Position numbers and translations under genes: made by a program. Shown here one piece after another: positions 25,901-30,386 of a DNA stretch of 36,183 nucleotides (within the stretch, counting starts at the first letter, position 1; every line of letters begins with the position of its first letter). The stretch is from an uncultured Prevotella sp. (lineage in GTDB: Bacteria; Bacteroidota; Bacteroidia; Bacteroidales; Bacteroidaceae), in the NCBI GenBank assembly GCA_947170265.1, contig CAMVSV010000025.1:1-36183 (forward strand), in the 5' to 3' direction. A model generated the notes under the pieces. The model did not search any database. It was not told where the DNA came from and saw nothing but the letters and a program-made list of their open reading frames with translations.

Positions 25901-26512
25901 ACTATTGCAGCCAGCAATAAAGAGGGTAACTCCCGCTCTGCTTCATACAGCAGCAAAATGTCTATATGGTATAAATGTGCATATCACAGGATGGACATCT
26001 ATGACTTTGATGTCATATCTCTTTTCGGTGGTACCAATGATGCTTGGTGGGATGACACTCTGTATCCTGGTGGTGTTGGTACTGCTGACGATATACCTTA
26101 TGTGGATGATGCATCTACTTTTGCAGACCCAAGCAAATACACTGATGTGTATTCTGACAATCTTACATTCATGCAGTTCTACAAGGGTTGTGTGGAAATG
26201 TTGATGAGGGACTTCCCAGACAAGGAATTGATTCTTTCCACGCTGTTCCCACTCAATTCCAACTATAGACTGGATTATCAAATTGCTGAAGGCAAGACAT
26301 GTAGAAGGGATGAGTGGGTGTCATACCTGATTCTGCAAGTTGCAAGGAAATACAATCTGAAGTGTAATGCCTGGTATTGGAATATGTACCCACCAGCTGG
26401 CTGGAGTGGAAATGTCAATATTGGTGCTATTATCCACCATGACGGTGTTCATCCTTCAGTGGTTGACGGCTACATGATGGCAGACCGGTTCGCAACTGCG
26501 CTGGGTTGCTGA
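22934..26512 (+). CDS. Receptor-binding tail fibre with two SGNH-type esterase domains
   Basis: This encodes 1192 residues. Residues about 180-430 form a sialate O-acetylesterase-type (SASA/CE6) domain: nucleophile Ser191 in GQSNMAG, the block VWCQGEAD at 319-326, and Asp409/His412 in KDQFHYY. Residues about 940-1192 form a second, GDSL-type domain: GDS at 949-951 (Ser951), FGGTND at 1031-1036, and Asp1170/His1173 in HDGVHPS. Between them lie beta-rich modules, one sharing 'LT.P....MP.T..EV' with residues 8-24. The protein probably binds a surface polysaccharide and removes acetyl groups from it. It is the last late gene, and base use is more AT-rich than in the upstream late genes. No self-cleaving chaperone tail was noticed. 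Confidence 0.85.
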   Translation: MATKNIQLTNPANDNLMPRTKTEVISIDIIHDNVYKGFVAGKCWLPAGLSTTSHFSAHTDLIEVKQGDVIIVENYRTYASATGGGPFCAIYPTNEGTGGTRYNCNDVLVPDPSVSLKYTFIVPQDGWIGINIGVETQSYITACRIIHQQVEEGNLKDKIDELDGGVKRIEDSLYKSVDGKQVDVIIFMGQSNMAGRGIVTDTHPEDAPAVLDGAGYEFRAITDPTKLYPITKTLGVDENVSGGINDTVPKTGGCVPAFVNAYFLATKTPVIAVSASEGNTRSSEWKAGTARLNDAISRLESCVAWLTANGYDIAHKYMVWCQGEADADAGVDAATYSANFANMFSEMQSHGIEKCFMIQIGEYNGTTSGLVEAYQLIQQAQVEICDTTPNVVMISDSFRLFKARGLMKDQFHYYQDGYNIVGLQAGHNAGLNRNISGDIVYDYIETNKVRLTTPLGEKIMPQTDAEVVDVVDTELSYTTLVNNKYINKNGVEVSQNGQTYGYGEIGDIKKVRVKWTSFANVQNYSLIAFYASDDFTLAPISKLVGVNGVTTGEAIVDVPEGAVYFAYSMPTNVTLTVYTSDALTYVKDMRKELMSLGLDYNHFDELELVERVASTYLSRGGAVVYGTSWSAYAIRVYAVVPGQVVYFYHPIAWNTGFAVYGFANSYASGTRCKAYEADISQSVTPKYDGSFKRLVVPDGCQYLIVNELAAVGEKAFTHIKVLGTPRHVDLHKVKNYNPCFDLSSPVWAQQVGDLDQWISGLGCSFSGAEQLKYPTVVEDSGSVFADTGATHYLECIQKMNVGPGCRFFYLYSKDFSNAFKKNKTLRVEFDLQIDSDAAIAIKFNSYCYLNGSTSGLGGTQYEQTFQPGVVTHVDRIFYYSNLPLENGFIQFNLVYFTAAQLSHITSVKIANLVITDDIQQLNIPTQEAYKPSDWLGRNRYFNKRCLFIGDSISTSGTWVWKNVLNWRYGLRSEDRKSSDMSIAPAEGSITIAASNKEGNSRSASYSSKMSIWYKCAYHRMDIYDFDVISLFGGTNDAWWDDTLYPGGVGTADDIPYVDDASTFADPSKYTDVYSDNLTFMQFYKGCVEMLMRDFPDKELILSTLFPLNSNYRLDYQIAEGKTCRRDEWVSYLILQVARKYNLKCNAWYWNMYPPAGWSGNVNIGAIIHHDGVHPSVVDGYMMADRFATALGC

Positions 26513-26538
26513 AACATATATAATATAATGTGTGAAAT

Positions 26539-26569
26539 GAGGGTGTGCCGGACAAACCAGCACACCCTC
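26539..26569. terminator. Hairpin between convergent fibre and integrase genes
   Basis: GAGGGTGTGC pairs perfectly with GCACACCCTC around an 11-nt loop. No T-run follows on either strand, so termination is plausible but not certain. It sits exactly in the gap where rightward late and leftward lysogeny transcripts meet. Confidence 0.6.
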
Positions 26570-26582
26570 TCACGCTCTTTAC

Positions 26583-27764
26583 TCATTCAATAGTTTTGAG
26601 CATCTGCTCAAACTTTGCCATTTCTTCAGCCACCGTATCATCGAGCAATTTGGCATACACATCATGCGTGATCTTTATGCTGCTATGCCCAAGCACTTTT
26701 GATACAATCTCCATCCGAGCTCCGCTGTTGAGTAACAGCGTTGCACCCGTATGGCGAGCCCAATGACTGCTTATAGGTTTGCTGATGCCAGCCATTGTTG
26801 CCAATATCTTTAGGCGGTCATTGTATTTCTGGTTGGACATGATAGGCAATTTGCCTCTGTATGATTCCAGGATCTTCCAAGCTGGGCTCAACAGCAGAAA
26901 AACAAATTCTTGACCAGTCTTTCCCCGATGGCCTACGTACATACGCTTGCCGTTGACCTCTTTTACCTTATTGACATCAAAAGCTGACAGGTCTGTGTAT
27001 GACAGGCAGGTGTAGGTCTGGAAAACAAATAGATCTCGAGCATGACGCAAATAATTGGTAGGCGGCTGCAGCTGTTCTATGCGCCGAAATTCTTCGATCG
27101 TTAAATACTTGCCTATACCGCCACTCGACTTCTCTTTCTTGATGTGTAGGCTTTTATAAGGGTTCTTGTGCAGCAGCCCTTCATCAATGGCGTCAAGAAT
27201 GAAAGAATTGAGGAAACGGTGATAGTTGTTCCATTTTGAGTATGGTTTCATGCCGCGTTGAACCAGGGCTGCATCCATCTTTAAGATATTTGCCTCAGTG
27301 ATGTCGGCCAATGTGATCATGCCTCCCCAGTTCTCAAACCAACGTAAGAACCGTTCATATCGTCCCTGGCTGTCTTTTGAACGGCCATACTTCCGAATGG
27401 CTGCACGCTCATTGAAATAGTCCATCACAAACTTTTGTTCCGGAAGGTTCGCGGACGCATTGTGTTTATTCTTGCCACCGATGATGCTTACGATGGTTTT
27501 GATGTCGAATTCGCCTTTTGCCATCAGGTCGTTGATTACTTCCCTGACATGTACGACAAAAAGATCTAAGGTGTGTTGGAGTTCCAGAGCGTCAAGACGC
27601 TTAATGATGCGTCCGTCTTTCCATTGATAAGGGAGGACCCTCACTCCGGTGGTGACAAACCTCTGCACCCTGTTGTAAGTTATTCGCACTTCAATCGATC
27701 CCTCCTTTACATTGGAGGCTCTTTTTTGCCGGTCAAAAATGACTTTTAAGATAGGTATTCCCAT
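26583..27764 (-). CDS. int: Tyrosine integrase, IntDOT-like (phage integration)
   Basis: This encodes 393 residues on the minus strand. Residues 1-100 are the arm-binding-type N-terminus typical of Bacteroidetes integrases. The core-binding domain covers about 105-210 and the catalytic domain 215-393. Catalytic residues visible: Lys282 (GHRGKTG), His334 and Arg337 (SSHWARHTG), His360 (VLGHSS) and nucleophile Tyr370 (THDVYAKL). The first catalytic Arg is replaced by Ser255 in YTCLSYTD, as in Bacteroides IntDOT. It would insert and, with an excisionase, excise the phage. The adjacent non-coding gap holds repeats expected of an attachment site. Confidence 0.9.
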   Translation of the reverse strand: MGIPILKVIFDRQKRASNVKEGSIEVRITYNRVQRFVTTGVRVLPYQWKDGRIIKRLDALELQHTLDLFVVHVREVINDLMAKGEFDIKTIVSIIGGKNKHNASANLPEQKFVMDYFNERAAIRKYGRSKDSQGRYERFLRWFENWGGMITLADITEANILKMDAALVQRGMKPYSKWNNYHRFLNSFILDAIDEGLLHKNPYKSLHIKKEKSSGGIGKYLTIEEFRRIEQLQPPTNYLRHARDLFVFQTYTCLSYTDLSAFDVNKVKEVNGKRMYVGHRGKTGQEFVFLLLSPAWKILESYRGKLPIMSNQKYNDRLKILATMAGISKPISSHWARHTGATLLLNSGARMEIVSKVLGHSSIKITHDVYAKLLDDTVAEEMAKFEQMLKTIE

Positions 27765-27795
27765 TTTTGTTGATTTTTAAAAAAACAGCATTGTT

Positions 27796-27902
27796 GGTAT
27801 TACATTATGTAGTACCATGGTATTACTTTTATGCATCATGATTGATTATGACATATCATAATGATGCATTCACTTTTTGGGGACACTATCCCTATATTAG
27901 GG
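27796..27902. other. Candidate attP region: repeats next to the integrase
   Basis: Direct repeat GGTATTAC at 27796 and 27819 (23 nt apart, about two helical turns). Large palindrome with arms ATGCATCAT (27831-27839) and ATGATGCAT (27861-27869), holding a second inverted pair ATTATGA (27845) and TCATAAT (27856). A third inverted pair CCCTA/TAGGG lies at 27890-27902. Such a set is what an integrase with arm sites needs. Core crossover site not identified. The 355-nt gap 27765-28119 has no gene. Confidence 0.45.
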
Positions 27903-27958
27903 TAAAAATAGGCTTATAATCAAAATATTACAAACCCAACACACTGTAAATCAACAAC

Positions 27959-27988
27959 AAGAGGAAGCCTGCCTCCAGACTTCCTCTT
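27959..27988. repeat. 9-bp inverted repeat AAGAGGAAG/CTTCCTCTT
   Basis: Perfect 9-bp arms with a 12-nt spacer, followed by ATTTTCT on the plus strand. It could be a terminator or part of the attachment region; no plus-strand gene lies directly upstream. Confidence 0.5.
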
Positions 27989-28071
27989 ATTTTCTATTGT
28001 GGAAGAAGGGGGCTAAAAATGCCCGCCGTAAAATATTGGAAGTCTGCTTCTTATATTTTCCCTGATGCTCT

Positions 28072-28091
28072 TGTGTTTACAATGTGTTTAC
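28072..28091. repeat. Direct repeat TGTGTTTAC x2
   Basis: Two copies of TGTGTTTAC start 11 nt apart (28072 and 28083) just downstream of the repressor gene. They could be integrase or excisionase arm sites. Confidence 0.4.
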
Positions 28092-28119
28092 TTTTTATAG
28101 GGTTGTCCCATATCCATCG

Positions 28120-28524
28120 TCATGACAGCCGCTCTTCAATGATGTTGAGCAGGCGGTTGATGTGCTGGTCATGTTGTTCGCACTGAGCTTTCATCTGCTC
28201 GCGCTGGGCTTTCATCTGTTCTTCATAGCTCTTGCGCTGAGCTGCCATCTCATCTATCAGCTTCGTGATGGTCACATTGCTGTTGATGTTGTTTGCATCG
28301 TGACCTACGGTTATGTTGTTGCTTCCAGCTGCTTCATCTGTAAAATATGAAATCGGGACTTTAAAATAATCTGATATTTTCTGCAACAAGAACAATTCCA
28401 TTGAATTCCTTGTATATATTTTTCTCATCCCAGCATCAGAGATACCGATGTCGATGCAGAACTTTTTATGTGTTATACTATTTTTCTGCAATAAGTAATG
28501 AATTTTGTCTTTTAATACAACCAT
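28120..28524 (-). CDS. XRE-family repressor with coiled-coil C-terminus
   Basis: This encodes 134 residues on the minus strand, with ATG at 28524. Residues about 18-60 form a Cro/CI-type helix-turn-helix (SITHKKFCIDIGISDAGMRK). A Gly/Asn-rich strand patch (GSNNITVGHDANNINSNVTI) follows. Residues 88-132 form a long charged coiled coil with two MKAQ repeats, for oligomerisation. There is no CI-type protease domain, so RecA-triggered self-cleavage is unlikely. It is divergent from the early operon, whose promoter and operator-like repeats lie within 120 nt, the usual arrangement of a lysogeny repressor. Induction by an anti-repressor is possible. Confidence 0.75.
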   Translation of the reverse strand: MVVLKDKIHYLLQKNSITHKKFCIDIGISDAGMRKIYTRNSMELFLLQKISDYFKVPISYFTDEAAGSNNITVGHDANNINSNVTITKLIDEMAAQRKSYEEQMKAQREQMKAQCEQHDQHINRLLNIIEERLS

Positions 28525-28569
28525 AGTTTTATAAGTGTGTTAAAAATTGTTAATAAAAACAACAATAGT

Positions 28570-28599
28570 TTTGGAAATGAAACTAAAGTGTTATCTTTG
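28570..28599 (+). promoter_or_regulatory. Early rightward promoter
   Basis: TTTG (28570-28573), 18-nt spacer, TATCTTTG (28592-28599): the best full match to the Bacteroidetes promoter consensus in the window. It faces away from the repressor and 70 nt separate it from ATG 28670. Confidence 0.8.
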
Positions 28600-28612
28600 C
28601 ACTTAGAAACTA

Positions 28613-28646
28613 ATAAGAAAATTATAAGAAAATTCTAATAATTTTC
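28613..28646. repeat. Operator-like tandem and inverted repeats
   Basis: ATAAGAAAATT occurs twice in tandem (28613-28623, 28624-28634). GAAAATTAT (28617-28625) and ATAATTTTC (28638-28646) form a perfect 9-bp inverted repeat. The set lies just after the early promoter, where a repressor would block transcription. Confidence 0.55.
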
Positions 28647-28669
28647 AAAGATAATAAAAAAGTTTGGAA

Positions 28670-28900
28670 ATGGGAACATTGAGAAAAAAAATAATCAAGG
28701 TGCCTCCGAGGTATATTGACGTGCTGGCGGCCTCCTTTCAGGTGTCGCAGGCATCGGTGTATAATGCTCTTGCCTACAAGACCAACAACAGCAAGTCGCA
28801 GCAGATCCGTACGGAGGCATTGAGCCGGTATGAGGGAGTGCAGGAAACGAAAACCATATTCGTATGCGACGAACCTGCTGCACCACCGGCTATGCAATAG
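28670..28900 (+). CDS. Small DNA-binding protein (Cro/CII-like position)
   Basis: This encodes 76 residues from ATG 28670. Basic N-terminus (GTLRKKIIKVPPRYID), then 'SFQVSQASVYNALAYKTNNS', a likely helix-turn-helix. It is the first gene after the early promoter and operator repeats, the place of Cro-like regulators. No firm family recognised. The next gene overlaps by 37 nt. Confidence 0.6.
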   Translation: MGTLRKKIIKVPPRYIDVLAASFQVSQASVYNALAYKTNNSKSQQIRTEALSRYEGVQETKTIFVCDEPAAPPAMQ

Positions 28901-29073
28901 CTCTGACGTGGGGACTGAAGACCCTTGCCGTAGGTGAGCGGATCAAAGTCCCTGTCTCTCGAATGAAGGATGTCCGCATCATCGTGGAGCGTGCCGGCAG
29001 GGAGCTGCGGAGAGGATTCCACGTGAGGACAGACAGAAAAAGGCGGGTGGCCATCATCTGCCGCTACAGATAA
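28864..29073 (+). CDS. Small basic protein, unknown
   Basis: This encodes 69 residues. The pattern 'GLKTLAVGERIKVPVSRMKD' then 'GFHVRTDRKRRVAIICRYR' recalls a small basic protein type seen early in Bacteroidetes phages. The start is uncertain: the only ATG is 28864, inside the upstream gene in another frame. Possible nucleic-acid-binding role from charge only. Confidence 0.5.
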   Translation: MRRTCCTTGYAIALTWGLKTLAVGERIKVPVSRMKDVRIIVERAGRELRRGFHVRTDRKRRVAIICRYR

Positions 29074-29104
29074 ACACAACAACGGTAAAAAAAACATCGG
29101 ACAC

Positions 29105-29188
29105 ATGATTGACTTGATTTTTTGTTGCGGGATTATTACCTGGCTCTGGTCTTTAGGCGTCTTTGACGAAGATGACGAGCAGCAGTAA
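29105..29188 (+). CDS. 27-residue membrane peptide
   Basis: ATG 29105 begins MIDLIFCCGIITWLWSLGVF followed by an acidic tail DEDDEQQ. One short membrane segment is likely. It fits between neighbouring genes without overlap, 31 nt after the previous stop and 16 nt before the next start. No function recognised. Confidence 0.45.
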   Translation: MIDLIFCCGIITWLWSLGVFDEDDEQQ

Positions 29189-29204
29189 CCTTAATTAACA
29201 ACCT

Positions 29205-29486
29205 ATGGAACTTGACCTCACCCAGCGTACAATTGACGCAATCGCCAGAAAAGCGGCCGACATTGTCGTGAAAAAACTCAAACAAGCGGAACAGCCGAAA
29301 TTTGTGTCAACCAAAGAGGCTGCAGCCATTCTCAACATCTCACCAGGGCGGATGAGGCAAATCGCAGACCGCTTCCCTCATATTAAGAAAGGGGACGAGA
29401 AACAGGGTAAGCTCCTGTTCGTCCGCGATGCGCTTCTTGAGCTCAGCGTGAGGAAAAAAGATTTAAACACTCTAAACAATACCTGA
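29205..29486 (+). CDS. Helix-turn-helix protein, possible excisionase
   Basis: This encodes 93 residues. Residues about 34-75 (VSTKEAAAILNISPGRMRQI, then KGDEKQGKLLFVRDALLEL) match the HTH_17/AlpA-type excisionase pattern: strand, 'eAA.iLnis..tvr', wing. A helical N-terminus precedes it. Position in the early region near the lysogeny module fits an excisionase that would direct the minus-strand integrase; a transcription regulator is the alternative. Confidence 0.7.
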   Translation: MELDLTQRTIDAIARKAADIVVKKLKQAEQPKFVSTKEAAAILNISPGRMRQIADRFPHIKKGDEKQGKLLFVRDALLELSVRKKDLNTLNNT

Positions 29487-29487
29487 C

Positions 29488-29712
29488 ATGAACAGCAAAT
29501 CCATAAAATTGATACTCCGCAAGATTGCGGACGATGACCGTCCATCACTTATTACAAGAATCTATCTGAAAGACTTCATTTTCTCAGTTTGGGCGGAAAG
29601 CATCATATTCCATGATGATGAAGGGGTGCTCCAAGCAATGGATATTGAGCAGCACATTGAAAGAGACGTATTCCTCCCCATAGAGGACATCTGCGCCATT
29701 TCATTGAGCTGA
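29488..29712 (+). CDS. Small early protein, unknown
   Basis: This encodes 74 residues, beginning one nt after the preceding stop codon. It begins MNSKSIKLILRKIADDDR and contains an acidic loop (FHDDEGVLQAMDIEQHIERD). No motif recognised; the acidic character would suit a small inhibitor or DNA mimic, but this is not shown. Confidence 0.5.
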   Translation: MNSKSIKLILRKIADDDRPSLITRIYLKDFIFSVWAESIIFHDDEGVLQAMDIEQHIERDVFLPIEDICAISLS

Positions 29713-29733
29713 TTATGATTGAGTGCCGACATG

Positions 29734-29879
29734 CAGGCACGATGCCTGTTCCCTGCGTCCCGACATCAAGCCGTTGAGCCGGAGCGCATCCACGGAGGTG
29801 GGTCCTGGCACCTCCGTGACTTTAAGAGAATCTTGCAATTCACATAATCTTTCTACATCGTCTATACGATGTTTTTTTT
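29734..29879 (+). ncRNA. Candidate structured RNA ending in a terminator
   Basis: No gene fits here. The stretch has three stems in order: CAGGCA/TGCCTG (29734-29748), CACGGAGGT/ACCTCCGTG (29791-29799 with 29810-29818, perfect 9 bp) and the terminator stem at 29855. It could be a small RNA, a leader of the downstream genes, or an attenuator that decides whether the tRNA-like gene and the replication genes are transcribed. Confidence 0.4.
29855..29879 (+). terminator. Rho-independent terminator before the tRNA-like gene
   Basis: ACATCGT pairs with ACGATGT around CTAT, followed by eight T. It lies 43 nt upstream of the tRNA-like gene. Confidence 0.8.
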
Positions 29880-29921
29880 ACCCGGGATGGCCCACGTCGC
29901 GACGACGAAGCCATTCCAAAC

Positions 29922-29995
29922 GACAGGGTGGAGCAGTGGAAGCTCAACGGGCCAGGAACCGGAAGACGGCAGTTCGAGTCTGCCTCCTGTCGCCA
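29922..29995 (+). tRNA. tRNA-like gene related to initiator tRNA, aberrant anticodon arm
   Basis: The 74-nt segment folds as a tRNA: acceptor GACAGGG/TCCTGTC (7 bp, one wobble), D-arm GAGC/GCTC with GG in the loop, T-arm GGCAG/CTGCC with loop TTCGAGT, discriminator G and encoded CCA (29993-29995). The run GGGTGGAGCAG and the later TGG, AGCTC, CGGGC, AACC and GAAG match bacterial initiator tRNA as I know it. The anticodon stem has only 3 of 5 pairs and the loop is CCAGGAA, giving AGG at 34-36 and C instead of the universal U33. First pair is G-C, not the initiator mismatch. Decoding function is therefore doubtful. Confidence 0.6.
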
Positions 29996-30026
29996 ATATT
30001 ATACTATTTTAAAAAATCCACACAAC

Positions 30027-30152
30027 ATGAGAAAAATTAAAATGAAAACGGTATGGGGATGCATCGTCATGTTCATCCTCTCAATCGCATCCATGGCCTG
30101 CATGGCATGGATTATCTATGGGCTTTACCTCCTTGCCAGAGGCCTGTTCTAA
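30027..30152 (+). CDS. 41-residue membrane peptide
   Basis: ATG 30027 encodes MRKIKMKTVWGCIVMFILSI and on to RGLF. Residues 9-37 form one long hydrophobic segment after a basic N-terminus (Arg/Lys positive inside). It lies 31 nt after the tRNA-like gene. No function recognised; a small holin or membrane-stress peptide is possible but not supported. Confidence 0.5.
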   Translation: MRKIKMKTVWGCIVMFILSIASMACMAWIIYGLYLLARGLF

Positions 30153-30178
30153 AAACATCAACCTAAAAACGTAAGATT

Positions 30179-30382
30179 ATGAAAATTCAAGATTTCGAGA
30201 ATGCCATGCCCTACGGCATGGAGATCCAGGAGATCAAAATCAGGCACAGCCAGGTCACCGCATGTATATGCAAGGCCGGCAGCCAGGATGTGGTGTTCAA
30301 TTCATTGGGCCAGGCGTTCAAATACGAGGCAGACCAGTTCGTGACGGAACGCTTGCCGGAGTTTGACCTCAAATTCGAATGA
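30179..30382 (+). CDS. Small early protein, unknown
   Basis: This encodes 67 residues, beginning MKIQDFENAMPYGMEIQEIK, ending EFDLKFE. Beta-rich and short; two Cys. It ends 4 nt before the primase-helicase start, so it belongs to the same transcript. Not recognised. Confidence 0.55.
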   Translation: MKIQDFENAMPYGMEIQEIKIRHSQVTACICKAGSQDVVFNSLGQAFKYEADQFVTERLPEFDLKFE

Positions 30383-30386
30383 AGAT

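Noticed and set aside
23000..26500. Diversity-generating retroelement or invertible fibre
   Set aside because: No reverse transcriptase, template repeat or flanking inverted repeats were seen around the fibre gene.
29922..29995. Amber/ochre/opal suppressor tRNA
   Set aside because: Positions 34-36 read AGG, not CTA, TTA or TCA; the arm is also poorly paired.
29723..30040. 105-codon frame across the ncRNA and tRNA region
   Set aside because: It crosses a terminator and the tRNA-like gene; no protein pattern.
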